Assembly: GCA_021809185.1 (NCBI GenBank)
Contig: JAKBAI010000007.1
Span: 1-52,483, forward strand
Direction: 5' to 3'
Source of the DNA: Planctomycetota bacterium
GTDB taxonomy: Bacteria; Planctomycetota; Planctomycetia; Gemmatales; Gemmataceae
Length of the DNA: 52,483 nt
Of the stretch, positions 1 through 11,600 are shown piece after piece. The notes under the pieces were generated by a model. It was not told the origin of the DNA and did no database searches. It saw only the letters and a list, made by a program, of their open reading frames with translations. The first letter of the stretch is position 1. Each line of letters starts with the position of its first letter. The translations under genes were made by a program, and so were the position numbers.

Positions 1-2
1 CC

Positions 3-209
3 GATCTAAAGAGCTTGCAAAGTGCGGGGCAATTTACCGCACTTGTCAACAACCCCAAAGATCAAATCATTACCTTCTGGCGGCACGATATTCGATTTAA
101 ACTGACACCGAAAAAACCTCAGGAGAATCCAAAAGAGCAAACCACTAATAAAACTACCGGTGCTGTTAACCCAAAAGGAGGTCAACCTCTCCCGCCTGTG
201 CCAAAATAA
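3..209 (+). CDS. C-terminal end of an unidentified protein (5' end outside the window)
   Basis: The frame is open from the first bases of the window and ends at TAA 207-209, so this is the last 68 or so codons of a gene that starts upstream. The residues are polar, with a Lys/Pro/Asn/Thr-rich tail ending in GGQPLPPVPK, as in a disordered C-terminus of an envelope or secreted protein. An in-frame TTG at 15 is not a convincing start because the frame stays open before it. No family can be recognised from this piece. The strand matches the gene set that follows. Confidence 0.5.
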   Translation, partial: DLKSLQSAGQFTALVNNPKDQIITFWRHDIRFKLTPKKPQENPKEQTTNKTTGAVNPKGGQPLPPVPK

Positions 210-747
210 CGATCTTTTCCGTTTCATTTTCGCATCGATTTTAGTGGGGAATCCTAATTATTTTAGGTTTTCCCCTTTGATTTAGAGATTAATAGGCGTT
301 TTTTTTACCTGTTTATCTCCAAATGAATGGAGTGATTGTAAACGAGAGGAAAAAGTTGTCATATTTTCTGTTTGTGAATCGTCTTCTCTTTGAAATGATG
401 GAAATGAAAGCCTTTTAATTGATTAATGTATGTAATAATTCTTTTATGGTCTATATAGTCTTCGATTCTCCTTCCCGATTTGATTCATTCGAGAAAACCT
501 TTGATTTTTGGATTAGGTATTATTCGAATGATAGATGAAATTGAATGGAAAATTGTAATTTGACATATTAAGGGGATTAACCGGATCCTTCAAACGAACT
601 CCGATGATAGATTTCAATTACGATAACAAACAAGTTAGGACACTTTTGCCTTGTAGCTTGTTTTCAAACTTGCCTTCAAAGGGATGTATTCCAGAAAGAT
701 TGGTCGACTTGAAAAATCAAAAATTACGGTTCTTGACTAGGTTGAAG

Positions 748-1872
748 ATGATCACCTATAAATTCTCGATATTGCTTCTCGGTTTGGTTGGGGTGGCGCT
801 GGTTTGCTGCGGGCCCAGAAACGATTTGAATATGGGGATTGCGAATGCGGATGAGCCACGTGTGGATGTGCAGGACAATATTCGCAGGGGATTAGAATGG
901 CTTGCGAAGAATCAAAATAAGGTGGAGGGATCCTGGGCTGCTAATGGGGGAATGTATACCCCCACCATGACAGGATTAGCGGGGATGTGTTTTTTGATGG
1001 AGGGAAGTACGCTCCGCGAGGGGAAATATAGGGAAAATCTCCGTAAAGCGGTGGAGTGGTTTTTGAAGCGAGCGCAGCCTAATGGATTGCTGGTGAATCC
1101 CAATGCTCCTGGAGAAGGGGGGCATTATATGTATGGCCATGGTTTTGGTATGCTATTCCTAGCATGTGTTTACGGCGAAGAGGATGATGAACGACGGCGA
1201 AAAGAGCTGGAAAAAGTGCTTACCAAAGCGGTCGAGTTTTGCGGTAAAGCTCAGACCTCTCGCGGCGGTTGGGGGTATGTTTCTGCTGTCGATCTCAACG
1301 ATTTCGATGAAGGTTCGGTGACCATTACCCAATTGCAAGGGTTGCGAGCTGCGCGCAACGCAGGGATAACCGTACCGAAAAGTATTGTTGACAAAGCGGT
1401 CAAGTATCTCCAAGATTGTACCACACCTCGTGGTGGCATTATTTACAGCTTGGCGCAAGGGGGGGCTTTTGGTGGCGCTGAACGACCGGCGATTACTGCT
1501 GCGGGGGTAGCTTGTGGTTTCAGTGCAGGCGATTATAAATCGACTTATGCGAAAAAATGGCTGAAATATTGCCAAGAGAATATCCCGATTGGCCGGGGAC
1601 ATGTTGGCCACGATGAATATCAAAGCTATTATTTTTCCCAAGCTGTTTATGTTCTGGGCGATGATGGGTATCAAAAATTGTTCCCGAATGTGAAAAAGTC
1701 CGATGCTTTAACCTGGACCAAGTACCGCAATGCTATTTTTGATTCGATTAAAAACACCCAGACTAGAGAAGGTAGTTGGAATGTTGGTTATATCGGCCCT
1801 GTATATTCTACTGCAATAAATTTGACGATTCTTCAATTGGAAAATAGCACACTACCTATTTATCAACGGTAA
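748..1872 (+). CDS. Secreted prenyltransferase/squalene-oxidase repeat protein
   Basis: A 374-residue protein with an N-terminal hydrophobic export segment (about residues 4-22, ending VALVCCG). It then has alpha/alpha-barrel repeats of the terpene cyclase/prenyltransferase type, seen in the IRRGLEWLAKNQ, GSWAANGG, AVEWFLKRAQ, GGWGYVS and REGSWNVGY segments. The frame is open back to an ATG at 604, but those 48 extra residues precede a clear signal peptide, so ATG 748 is preferred. The acidic DxDD-type cyclase motif is not seen, so a role as a structural or binding toroid is as likely as catalysis. Planctomycetes often carry such proteins directly before MoxR/DUF58/VWA genes, as here. The family call is firm; the function is unknown. 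Confidence 0.8.
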   Translation: MITYKFSILLLGLVGVALVCCGPRNDLNMGIANADEPRVDVQDNIRRGLEWLAKNQNKVEGSWAANGGMYTPTMTGLAGMCFLMEGSTLREGKYRENLRKAVEWFLKRAQPNGLLVNPNAPGEGGHYMYGHGFGMLFLACVYGEEDDERRRKELEKVLTKAVEFCGKAQTSRGGWGYVSAVDLNDFDEGSVTITQLQGLRAARNAGITVPKSIVDKAVKYLQDCTTPRGGIIYSLAQGGAFGGAERPAITAAGVACGFSAGDYKSTYAKKWLKYCQENIPIGRGHVGHDEYQSYYFSQAVYVLGDDGYQKLFPNVKKSDALTWTKYRNAIFDSIKNTQTREGSWNVGYIGPVYSTAINLTILQLENSTLPIYQR

Positions 1873-2693
1873 GTTTGATTTTTTTCATTGAGATCTTTTT
1901 TGGTGATTGGATGTTGTTAGAGTTCTATTTTATTGACCGATTCATCAAACGAGAACTCTTTCTCTATTTGTTATCCGCTAGGGGAAGGATAGTTTATGGC
2001 CTTCCCCGCGGCCTCTCTTTATCTTATTTAATCATATTTAATCATATCAAGAGGTTGGTTAAGCGGTTGGGCTTTAGAGCACAGGGTTTAATCCTAAAGC
2101 TTCCGCTTGAAAGATTCAGATAATTTTTAGAAGGTCATTAGTCTCTTGAAAAATCCTTTTAATCGATATATATCAACCGCTTGGTCAACTATTCTAACAC
2201 GAGTTTACCTGTTAGATAAAAGATTCTGTCAATATTTGTTAGGTTGATCGTCTTTAATTCGTTGAGCACCGAAAAGATTAAAATTGGATTACAGAAACTG
2301 AATTGCAGAAACTGGAATAGCTGAACTCAGGCAAGAATTGATTTGATGGTTAGATAGGCTCATTAGGCGTAAGATTATTTCGATACAGAAATATGAAAAT
2401 AAAGGTCCGGATAGATTTTAAGAACGATTTTATGAACGAAAAGCAAAAGAGTTGAAACCATCGAAATGCAAATAGTTTTTGATTGATTAGTTTTTATCAT
2501 TAAACATTTTTGATGAAGCAATAGAGAGAGGCTTTGTCAGAAAATATGAATTTGACGAATGATGAATAGAAAACTGAATTTGAAATATGGAATTATCATT
2601 TTTCCGACTTGGAAAAGATTGAAAACGGGAATTAAACACAGGAATTTTTTATCAACCATCACAAACATTAACTAACCATTTTTAAGGAACTCT
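1873..2693. other. Long intergenic region with no supported gene
   Basis: About 820 A+T-rich bases separate the repeat protein from the MoxR gene. An 82-codon frame at 1875-2123 starts two bases after the stop but has low-complexity composition and no recognisable family, so it is not called. Around 2291-2320 two imperfect copies of a cagaaact-containing unit of 14-15 bases occur in tandem. A promoter for the MoxR gene probably lies here but cannot be fixed by eye. Confidence 0.4.
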
Positions 2694-3764
2694 ATGTCAG
2701 TAAATGCAGCAGAAAATGCATCGTTAACCGAAAATGATCTTGGTGCGATTGAAAAATTAACCGGAGCATTTCAGAAAATAAAAGCACAGCTCAGTCGAGT
2801 GATCGTGGGTCAAAATGAGGTAATCGAAGAGTTGTTGATTGCCATGTTTAGCCGAGGGCACTGTATTTTGGAAGGGGTGCCAGGGTTAGCTAAAACCTTG
2901 ATGATTTCGACTTTGGCAAAATGTTTGTCTTTGGATTTCAGTCGAATTCAATTTACGCCGGACTTAATGCCTGCGGACATTACGGGTACGGAAGTTATTG
3001 AAGAGAACCGTTCGACCGGTAACCGTGAATTTAAGTTTATTGCAGGTCCACTGTTCGCCAATGTCATCCTAGCCGATGAAATAAATCGAACCCCGCCGAA
3101 AACCCAAGCGGCGCTTCTCGAAGCGATGCAAGAACGGCAAGTTACCGTAGGGCGTGTTCGCCATAAATTACCCGTACCATTTTTCGTGTTGGCAACACAA
3201 AATCCGATTGAACAGGAAGGAACCTATCCGCTGCCTGAAGCCCAGCAGGACCGATTTATGTTCAAAGTGTTTGTGAAATATCCTTCGTTTACGGATGAAT
3301 TTGAAATCGCACGCCGAACAACCGCAGTGGCGATGGACGAACCCTCCCCTGTACTTTCCGGAGAACAGATTTTGGAATTACAGCATCTCGTGCGCCGAGT
3401 ACCTGTCACCGATCATATTATCCATTATTGTCTCGCCCTGGTGCGACAAACTCGTATTACCGAGCCAGGGGCACCCAAATGGATTAAAGATTGGCTTTCT
3501 TGGGGGGCCGGTCCTCGCGCGGTGCAAAATCTAATTCTCGGAGCTAAATCGCGTGCGCTTCTCTTAGGTAGATCGCATGTTCAGGTAGAAGATATTCAGG
3601 CGCTTGCTAAGCCTGTTCTCCGGCACCGAATTTTAACGAATTTTACCGCAACATCCGAAGGGGTTTCCACGGATAATGTCATTCAGAAATTGCTTGAAGA
3701 AACCCCCAGCAGAGATAGCGAATTGTTAAAAGATGAACGATTCAAAAAGATGTTCGCTTCCTGA
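2694..3764 (+). CDS. MoxR-family AAA+ ATPase
   Basis: A 356-residue MoxR AAA+ ATPase, a chaperone-like ATPase that usually remodels VWA-domain partners. It has Walker A GVPGLAKT at residues 61-68, Walker B with ADEINR around 127-132, sensor 1 LATQNP around 166-171, and the MoxR hallmark [16 protein letters not shown] just after it. The length is typical. ATG 2694 is preceded by AAGGA with a six-base spacer, one of the better Shine-Dalgarno sites in this region. It heads a run of DUF58, BatA-type and VWA genes on the same strand, the classic MoxR/VWA partnership. The gaps between these genes are 200-550 bases, so they may carry separate promoters. The family call is near certain; the substrate is inferred. 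Confidence 0.96.
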   Translation: MSVNAAENASLTENDLGAIEKLTGAFQKIKAQLSRVIVGQNEVIEELLIAMFSRGHCILEGVPGLAKTLMISTLAKCLSLDFSRIQFTPDLMPADITGTEVIEENRSTGNREFKFIAGPLFANVILADEINRTPPKTQAALLEAMQERQVTVGRVRHKLPVPFFVLATQNPIEQEGTYPLPEAQQDRFMFKVFVKYPSFTDEFEIARRTTAVAMDEPSPVLSGEQILELQHLVRRVPVTDHIIHYCLALVRQTRITEPGAPKWIKDWLSWGAGPRAVQNLILGAKSRALLLGRSHVQVEDIQALAKPVLRHRILTNFTATSEGVSTDNVIQKLLEETPSRDSELLKDERFKKMFAS

Positions 3765-3818
3765 TATTTCGAAGATGGATGTTTGCCGATTGTTTTTTGA
3801 CTGATTCCATTAAATGGT

Positions 3819-3864
3819 TCTCCCCATGAATATCTCTAAAAAGTTTTCTTTGGTCGTGGGGAGA
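3819..3864. repeat. Inverted repeat downstream of the MoxR gene
   Basis: Perfect 8-base arms, TCTCCCCA at 3819-3826 and TGGGGAGA at 3857-3864, separated by a 30-base spacer. It lies about 55 bases after the MoxR stop codon. No T-run follows on either strand, so it is a weak terminator candidate or an mRNA stabilising hairpin. Confidence 0.35.
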
Positions 3865-4063
3865 GATGAATCTAGTGCCCCTAGAGGGTAATTAAGCAGT
3901 GAGACCTGATTTACAGCTTGCAAAAATGAAGTCGGAAATGGACTCATATGGTTCAAGAGATAAAGTGATTTTAGCGTATTCGCAAAAGTGAATTGTTAAA
4001 ATCATTGAAAAACCGTATGAGTTCTCTTCATTGAAAGACGGAAGCATGATTTCTATAACGAAT

Positions 4064-4105
4064 AGCTGAATCTTAAAAGCTGAATTTTAGAAGCTGAATT
4101 TTAGT
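4064..4105. repeat. Three tandem copies of a 14-bp unit
   Basis: Units agctgaatcttaaa, agctgaattttaga and agctgaattttagt lie back to back in the 540-base gap between the MoxR and DUF58 genes. The rest of that gap shows no supported gene. Other 14- or 15-bp arrays of unrelated sequence occur at 31251-31306, 34485-34574 and 34916-34971. Confidence 0.7.
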
Positions 4106-4308
4106 AGAGAATTCCTAGCGAAGAGGCATTCCCTAAAAAGGGAATCGATTAAAAATTAAAGAGAGAACAGTCTGGACTGCTAGAAAATAACTACAAAGTT
4201 CACTTCTCTCAAAATCTATAAAAATCTATATTTAAGAAGTCAAGAGATTTGAAGAGCCAGAGATAGTGTTAGGAATATAAAAATCTGAATGCGGATTGGC
4301 TGGCCGCA

Positions 4309-5304
4309 GTGTCCGAGGTTGGTTCGTTGGAACCAGAGCAAACGAAAGTAGGCTTAAGAGTGGCAAAAGCAGATAATAAAGATGCACGCCGATTTTTTGA
4401 ACCAGCAACGATATCGCGCATTTCATCATTGGAGATGCGGGCGATGCAGGTGGTGGATGGCTATATTTCTGGAATGCACCGCAGTCCCTTTTTCGGGCAT
4501 AGTGTCGAATTTGTGCAGCATAGAGAATATGTGCCTGGGGATGATATCCGCCATTTAGATTGGAAAGCTTGGTCGAAAACCGATCGATTTTACATTAAAC
4601 AATTCGAGGCGGAGACTAATCTGCGTTGCCAGATTATTGTCGACGTCAGTGAATCGATGCACTATGGCAATGGCCCGCTGAATAAATATAATTATGCCTG
4701 CACGATTGCCGCTTGTTTGGCCTACTTACTGATGCGGCAACAAGATTCCGTCGGTGTATTTGCTTTTGACGATGAAGTGCGTAAACAGTTACCGACACGC
4801 TCTTCTCAGAGTCATTTGGATGCTATTGCCCAAACCCTTCATGTGAGTACACCTGCTAAAAAGACCGATTTGTTCAAGATTATGCGACGTGTTGCCGAGG
4901 CGATCCCGCAACGTAGTATGGTGGTCGTCATTTCCGATTTCTTAGCGGATCGCCCGCCGATGCTCAAGGGCTTGGAAATGCTGCGCATGCGTAAAAATGA
5001 TGTCATGGTCTTCCATGTGATGGACGATGATGAGATCGATTTTCCGTTCATGGGCATGACGAAGTTTGTCGGCATGGAAGAGCTACCGGATGTCTTTTGC
5101 GACCCGCGCGCTCTGCGTGATGCTTATATCGAAGTGTTGCAAGAATATTTGATGGAAGTTCGAAGAGGTTGTACCCGGTTAGGGATCGATTACAATCTGG
5201 TAAGAACCAGTGAGCCTCTCGATGCGATTTTATCGAAATTCTTACATCACCGCATGGCCAATCGCGGTCAGGGTAAAATGGTTATCCCATCGAGTGAAAC
5301 TTAA
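4309..5304 (+). CDS. DUF58 domain protein
   Basis: A 331-residue soluble DUF58 protein. The family signature is clear: HRSPFFGHSVEF then YVPGDDIRHLDWK around residues 73-86, TDRFYIKQFEAETN, and a VWA-like metal-site motif DVSES around 112-116. A stop at 4270 closes the frame upstream. GTG 4309 is the usable start that keeps the N-terminal helix before SRISSLEMRA; an ATG at 4435 would cut into the domain. No strong Shine-Dalgarno site is visible. DUF58 proteins are normal partners of MoxR ATPases, which fits the gene upstream. Family call firm; start codon less certain. Confidence 0.92.
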   Translation: MSEVGSLEPEQTKVGLRVAKADNKDARRFFEPATISRISSLEMRAMQVVDGYISGMHRSPFFGHSVEFVQHREYVPGDDIRHLDWKAWSKTDRFYIKQFEAETNLRCQIIVDVSESMHYGNGPLNKYNYACTIAACLAYLLMRQQDSVGVFAFDDEVRKQLPTRSSQSHLDAIAQTLHVSTPAKKTDLFKIMRRVAEAIPQRSMVVVISDFLADRPPMLKGLEMLRMRKNDVMVFHVMDDDEIDFPFMGMTKFVGMEELPDVFCDPRALRDAYIEVLQEYLMEVRRGCTRLGIDYNLVRTSEPLDAILSKFLHHRMANRGQGKMVIPSSET

Positions 5305-5540
5305 TGCCAGAAGCGAGTGATCTTTGGCACCTTCTGTTCTCAGGATAAGGTTGATAAAATGACTTTCTGAATAGATCAGATCGTGCAGAAGCGAGTATCA
5401 CCGGAAAATCGGATAATTAGTCAGCGGCGGAGTCGAATCTAAAGAGGATCGACTGTAGTTTTGTTTGAGATTATATAATATTGTATAGTATCGTTGCTTC
5501 GAACGGATAGAGACAACTTCAAGGGGAATCGAGAGCAGAT

Positions 5541-8462
5541 ATGCTGGAATTGTTTACAAACCCGATAACGATGATGGTTGGCTCCTTGCTGGTCAGCGTA
5601 CCAATCATTATTCATCTGATCAATCGGATGCGTTTCAAGAGGGTTCATTGGGCAGCTATTGAATTCCTGATCAAAGCGCAAAAACGGGTGAAACGCAAGC
5701 TGCTCATTCAGCAGTTGATTTTGTTGCTACTGCGTATTTTGATGGTGTTTCTAATCTCGTTATTACTCGCTCGGTTTCTAGGGTTTAGTGGGTTGGGAGG
5801 AAACGAAAGTCAGAAAACTTTGCACCTCTTCCTGCTGGATGATACTCCGAGTATGGGGGATCATTGGCGCGAGGATGGGGAGGATCACGATAGTTTTAGT
5901 CTGGGTAAAATGCTGGTCACGGAAAAGTTAGGGAAATTTATTGTTCAGGCACCGACTCCGCAATATGCCGAGGTGTTTCGTCTGTCCGATCTCGATCATC
6001 CCCGCTCGTTTGATCGCTTAAATCTACAATCTTTAGGGGAGCTCAAAGCCTGGTTGAGTCCACTAAAACCATCCCCTTTGCGCGTTGAATTGAAGCTAGC
6101 GTTGCAAAAAATTAAAGAGCGAATTGCCGACCTCAAAAATACAGAGGTGGTGATTCATCTGATTTCCGATTTTCGAACGAAGGATTGGAGTGGAACGGGG
6201 GAAGGGGATCTGAATGCGTTGTTTCAGGAATTGCAGGGGAGTGGTTGCAAAGTAATCTTAGTGGACGTAGCGCATCCCGATCAGGGGATCGATCAGAAAA
6301 GCCCGCTCTATCACGATAACTTAGCGATTCTAGATTTGCGACCTGAAACCAGAATAGCGGCCCAATATCAACTGATTGAATTTCAGATCGATGTCGCTAA
6401 TTTCAGCAATTCGGAACGCAAAAATATCCCAATCACTTTCCGGCTCAATGGTCGGGAACGCGCCGAAGGGATGGTGAATATCCCTTCGTTGAAAGCGAAT
6501 GAAACGATTCGCGTTCGCACCAGTATTGCGCCCGATCGATTGGGCACACCGGAGCGACCGCTTGATCGCTTTAATTTGATAAGCGTTCATCTCGAGAACG
6601 AGCAAGCCGGTTTAAATATCGATAATGCGCGCTATTGCGTGGTTGAAGTTCGCGATAAGGTACCGATGTTGCTTGTGGAAGGGAAGAGTAGCAATCTCAA
6701 ATTGGACAAGAATCGGTTTGTGCCTGCCAATAAGGATGCCGAGTGTTTCTTTATCTATAAACTGTTTGCCGATACCATTAAAGGCTATGATGTGCAGGTG
6801 AAAACCCCTGCCGATTTGGAAAAGCTCAATCTGCATGATTATCTAACGATTTTTCTCTGCGATGTCGGTCAATTGAGCAATGCCGCGCTAACCAATCTAG
6901 AGGAATATGCCCGTTCCGGGGGAGGCGTCGCTTTCTTTATGGGGCCAGATATTAAACAGGCCGATGCCGTCTTTTACAACGATAAGCTCTATCGCAAAGG
7001 GATCGGGCTGTTTCCCGCACCGATCGAGAAATTACCGACCCATGCCGATAAAGCGAGCGACGATCTAATCGTGCCGAACCGCTGGGTACGCCGATTGTCT
7101 GGTCAAGAACAAATTTTTGTGCGCAATCGCGATCATGCCGCGGTGGAATCTCTCTATTCCGATGGGAACAAAACGGCAACGAACGATTCACGCGGTTACG
7201 ATCGTATTTTGCAATTCGTGGTGATCGATCGCTATTTCCCTGTCAATCGTCTGCTTTGGAAAGACGATCCGAATTACGGGGCCGCTACTCAGGAAATAAT
7301 GACGTTACCCAATCTCAAGCCGATGTCTACCTATACCGCTCTCGTCCGGAATTTCCTGGAAAAAATCCCCATCAATGAAGATCAATATAACGAGTATCGC
7401 GATGTTCTGAACGGGTATATCAACCAAATTAAAACGATTGCCGATAGCAATGAACCACTGTATACTTTGAGTAAAAAGTGGTCCGATATGCTTACCGATC
7501 CGGGGGATAAGGCAAAGAATCGTCCTAGTCTACAGGTTTTTTGGCAAAAACTGGAATTGGCGGAATTATATCGAGAAGCATTGCGGATTCTGGATACCAT
7601 CAAGTATGGGGATCCGCTTTATGTCAGTAAATCGTTTGGCAAAGGGCGGGTGATAGCTGGGTTTTCATCGGCAGGCAGTTCGTGGAACGATCTGGAGGGG
7701 TTGAGTGCCTCTCACTTCCCGCCGTTGTTGATGAGTTTTCAACGCTATTTAGCGAGTGCCTCATCTGATTTGAATCTATCGATCGGTACCCCATACCGCT
7801 TTGAATTGCCGAGCAAAAACTATTCTCCCAAAGTGAAAAGTTATTTACTCGAAGAGCAGGAAAATCGAACCCCTGGTGCGGCAAATTCGGCGACTGCGGT
7901 TCTCAACCCGCGTGGCGAAGAGACCATGGTTAGCGAAGTGATTGTCCCCCAAGTCATTAAGCCGATAACCACGGAGGATAAGAATAATACCCCCAATTCC
8001 CCTCTGTCGCCAAAACCGTCAACCCCCAATAATCCGAGCGGTATGCCCAGCGCTGAAGAGCTTGATAAACGCAATGTCTTTGTCCTCAATTTTCTCGATG
8101 GGAATCAGCAAGGGTGCTATCTCTTCGAATTTACAGAGAACCGAGCAGCAGCGGTACCAGGAGGGGATGTGAAACCGGTACCCGATTTTCGTACCATTAG
8201 TTATAATATCAATGCCATTTTGGAAGGAGACCTCAAACGCGCGGATCGCGACGATATTCGTCAGCTCGCGGGGAAACAGGTTCAATTGGTCTCCCCCTCC
8301 TCGATCGATAATCTGGAAGATGAGCTGAAACAACGCAAACATGATCTTTCCGAGTCTCCATGGTTTTATCTGATCCTGCTTCTGATTCTCTTGGCCGAAC
8401 AGTTCATGGCGGTTAAACTGAGTTTTCATACTCATAGCCATGATCCTGTCAAACCGATTTAA
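5541..8462 (+). CDS. BatA-type membrane protein with VWA-like periplasmic region
   Basis: A 973-residue membrane protein. The N-terminus is the BatA/aerotolerance-regulator helix pair (TM about residues 5-25 and 54-80, with RMRFKRVHWAAIEFL between them). A VWA-like strand LHLFLLDDTPSMGD and a VIHLISDF strand follow. The middle part looks glutamine-amidotransferase-like (LTNLEEYARSGGGVAFFMGP), as is common in these proteins, then a Pro/Asn/Ser-rich linker around 830-850. A last TM (WFYLILLLILLAEQ) sits near residues 938-955. It lies between DUF58 and a second large VWA membrane protein, so it is probably an anchor of the MoxR/VWA module in the cytoplasmic membrane. The metal-site motif DDTPS deviates from canonical DxSxS at its third position, so metal binding is doubtful. 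Confidence 0.88.
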   Translation: MLELFTNPITMMVGSLLVSVPIIIHLINRMRFKRVHWAAIEFLIKAQKRVKRKLLIQQLILLLLRILMVFLISLLLARFLGFSGLGGNESQKTLHLFLLDDTPSMGDHWREDGEDHDSFSLGKMLVTEKLGKFIVQAPTPQYAEVFRLSDLDHPRSFDRLNLQSLGELKAWLSPLKPSPLRVELKLALQKIKERIADLKNTEVVIHLISDFRTKDWSGTGEGDLNALFQELQGSGCKVILVDVAHPDQGIDQKSPLYHDNLAILDLRPETRIAAQYQLIEFQIDVANFSNSERKNIPITFRLNGRERAEGMVNIPSLKANETIRVRTSIAPDRLGTPERPLDRFNLISVHLENEQAGLNIDNARYCVVEVRDKVPMLLVEGKSSNLKLDKNRFVPANKDAECFFIYKLFADTIKGYDVQVKTPADLEKLNLHDYLTIFLCDVGQLSNAALTNLEEYARSGGGVAFFMGPDIKQADAVFYNDKLYRKGIGLFPAPIEKLPTHADKASDDLIVPNRWVRRLSGQEQIFVRNRDHAAVESLYSDGNKTATNDSRGYDRILQFVVIDRYFPVNRLLWKDDPNYGAATQEIMTLPNLKPMSTYTALVRNFLEKIPINEDQYNEYRDVLNGYINQIKTIADSNEPLYTLSKKWSDMLTDPGDKAKNRPSLQVFWQKLELAELYREALRILDTIKYGDPLYVSKSFGKGRVIAGFSSAGSSWNDLEGLSASHFPPLLMSFQRYLASASSDLNLSIGTPYRFELPSKNYSPKVKSYLLEEQENRTPGAANSATAVLNPRGEETMVSEVIVPQVIKPITTEDKNNTPNSPLSPKPSTPNNPSGMPSAEELDKRNVFVLNFLDGNQQGCYLFEFTENRAAAVPGGDVKPVPDFRTISYNINAILEGDLKRADRDDIRQLAGKQVQLVSPSSIDNLEDELKQRKHDLSESPWFYLILLLILLAEQFMAVKLSFHTHSHDPVKPI

Positions 8463-8605
8463 GAGGGATTCTCTTTAGATGATTCGATGGATGATCGAAA
8501 GATGATCTATAAGCGAATTTTAAGATTGAGCATTTTCCTCGAGCAGAAAAGACAAGAACAGGACTAGCAGGAAATTCAAACCGGATCGCAAACAGGAAAA
8601 GGATA

Positions 8606-8628
8606 GTTGGTCGGCTTAGCCGACCAAC
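8606..8628. promoter_or_regulatory. Strong intergenic hairpin between the BatA-type and VWA genes
   Basis: A perfect inverted repeat with 11-base arms (GTTGGTCGGCT and AGCCGACCAAC) around one base, which would fold as about nine pairs closed by a small loop. It lies 50 bases before the VWA start codon at 8679. No T-run follows on the plus strand, so it does not look like a simple terminator; it could be an RNA-processing or stability element within a polycistronic transcript. The role is inference only. Confidence 0.5.
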
Positions 8629-8678
8629 GGATAAGAAAATAAAAAGATAAAAAATAAATAGTGGAATGAATAAGTATT

Positions 8679-11600
8679 ATGAATGAATCGGCAACCCAAC
8701 TGGAAACAGAAATTATTTTTCGTCGGCTGAGCGAAGCATTTCGTCTTTTTGGTCGCGAGGTCAATCCGCAGTGGTGGTGGGCAATTATAATCCCCATATC
8801 GCTTCTATGTTTAATCTTGGTTGCTGCCATGTATTGGAAGGATGCCAAAAGGGTGCGATGGTATTATTCCTTGCCGCTAGCATTGCTGAGGTTGGGAGTA
8901 TACGCCATATTACTGTATATTTTTCTGCTACCTGCCCGGCAAACTTGGGAAAAGACCGAAAAGCGTTCCCGGGTTCTGATTTTGTTGGATGTTTCCGCAA
9001 GTATGCAGACTAGTGACGATCCGTATGGGACTAGCCAACCGCAATCTCGTTTGTTCAAGGTTCTCGACTATTTATCGGATAATAATATTGCGTTTCTAAA
9101 ACGTCTTTTGGATCGCAACCCGGTTTACATCTACCGATTTGGATCCAAACTGGATGAAGAAGCGCAGTTAATCGAAAAGATTACGACGATCGGCAAAGAT
9201 GGTAGCGAGAATGTTGCCTACGTGCCGTATTTGAGATCGGTACTCAACGAAGATGGGAGCACCTCTCAGGAGTATGCTACCCCTTGGACGATGGACGATT
9301 GGCTGGCATTTACCCGCTATGATTTTAAAGCCTGGCTGACTCGGAATTTATCTGCGGCTGGGAAAGAAGCGGTTCAGCAGTTGAGTGCGTTCAAAGAAGG
9401 AGGGGCTGGAGACCTCAAGTGGGCCAAAGCTTTGCTCACCAAAGGGGAAGGGGAAATCGTCCCGGACAATTTATCGAGCAATGACGAGCAATTATATAAA
9501 CTGAATCGGGATCGGCTCAAAGCGCGAATGGAAGTTGCAGAATTGTTGCCCATGAGTACCAATGTACCGGAATCGGTATTGTCTTTAATCAATCGGGAAG
9601 CAGGGAATCGTGTGCAAGGGATTGTTCTTTTCAGCGATGGCCAATCGAATACCGGTTCTGAAACGGCCTTGAATGAATTACGCACTCGGGCAGAGCGCGA
9701 GAATATTCCTGTTTTCTGTATCGCCGTTGGGGAAGATCGTAAACAGATCAATGTGCGCATCACCGATACTCAGGCTCCAGATACCACTCCGCCGGGGGAT
9801 GCCTTTCCGATCACCATCGAGGTGGATGGCGAAGGGCTTTTAGGGCAGGAGCTTCCGATTACGATTCAGCTTTATCCCCCCCAGCGCGATACCCCTTACC
9901 AAATAACCAAAAATGTCAAAATCGCTGCGGGGGATCCACCACATGGTCAGATTCAGTTCGATATCAAGCCGAGCGAATTACCTGAAGATTTACGCAGTAG
10001 AGAGAGCAACTTCAAAGAGCTGATCGAAGGGGATTGGCGACTAGAAGCGACGACCCCTCGGTATAAAGGGGAACGATTTCCGGATAAGGAACACCGGGGG
10101 GAATCGATGAAAATCAAGATCGTCAAAAAACCGATTCGCGTGCTACTCTTTGCGTCAGCTCCAACGCGCGATTTTCAGTTTTTGATGAATCAGTTATTAC
10201 GCGATAAAGCCGATATTAGCGTACTTATCCAGAATCAGGGGGGGGCTAAAGGTTCTATCGTCATGCTGGATGATCCCAAACGATTATTGACTCATTTCCC
10301 CAATAAATTGCGAGTTGATGAAGATGCCAGCGAAGATGAGTCCGAAATGTGGTACAATCTTGCCAAATATGATACCATTATTGCTTTTGACCCCGATTGG
10401 TCGGTTTTATCTCAGGACGAATTAGTCAATGTCCAAAAATGGGTGGAAATCAATGCGGGGGGGTTAATCTATATTGCGGGGCCATTTCATACACGCAAGT
10501 TAGCCGTAGCTAATCGCGGCGATGCCGAAAAAATCCGCCCGATTGTCGATCTTTTGCCGGTCGTTCCTGGTGATTTGACTTTATCCTCCTTGAAACATTC
10601 GGGTAAAGAACCGTTTCGACTCAAATTTGAGGGGGTCAATCCAGAAACCGACTATTTGAAATTAGATGATGACAAGGGGGGAGATCCCCTTGCGGGCTGG
10701 GAGGTCTTTTTTACAGGTAAAGATAAGTTTACAGAAGGGGCAAGAACGATCCGTGGATTTTATTCGTTCTATCCTGTGGAAACTACCAAACCGGGGGCAA
10801 CGATTGTTGCTCGATATGCCAGTCCCGAAGCGCGTGGCAAAGATGGCAAGGATCCGCCTTATATTGTTACGATGAAAGTTGGCCAGGGGATGTCGATCTT
10901 TATCGGCTCTGGCGAAATCTGGAGGCTGCGCCAATACCGCGACCTGTTTTTCGAAAAGTTCTGGTCGAAAATGAGTCGATTTGCTGCTTCAGGGAGTCAG
11001 CGAAAACAGGACCGCCGAGGCCGAATTTTGATGCAGAAGGAATTTTCTACTGGCAATTATATTCGCATTGTTGCTCAGTTGTTAAACTCTGAACTAAAAG
11101 CGGTCCCTCAAAATTTTGAACCGAAAGTTACTCTGGTCCCATTAGAACTAGATCATTACGAAACGAAAAATAAAGAGAAGGAAAATCTGAAATATAAAAA
11201 GCAATTCAGCATGATCGCTCGCAAGGGAGCGGATGAATGGGCAGGATACTTTAATCGGCAAATCTTAGCTACTCCAGAGGCCTTCCCGCCAGGACAGTGG
11301 CAGCTTGTTATTGCTATTCCGGATAGTGTTCAGACCTTGAAACATAAATTCACTATTCGCCAATCGAATCCTGAAACCGATAAGCTCAAAGTCGATTGGG
11401 AGGCTTTATTGTCTATTGCTGGCGATTTGGAGAAAGTGGCACCTCGTTTAACCGATTCTAGTACGCTCAACGAGCTGCGCCGATTATCCCCTCGCAAAGG
11501 GGACAATCAAAAGCTCGCTTTCCGGTTTAGCCAGAAAGATGCCCTCAATCTCATCCCGGATTGTATGAAGACCGATCCGAAAACCGAACGCAATCGCGGC

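Noticed and set aside
1159-1674. 171-codon minus-strand frame
   Set aside because: Lies fully inside the secreted repeat protein on the other strand and has no family features.
1875-2123. 82-codon frame after the first gene
   Set aside because: Low-complexity hydrophobic and basic composition with no family; no supporting context.
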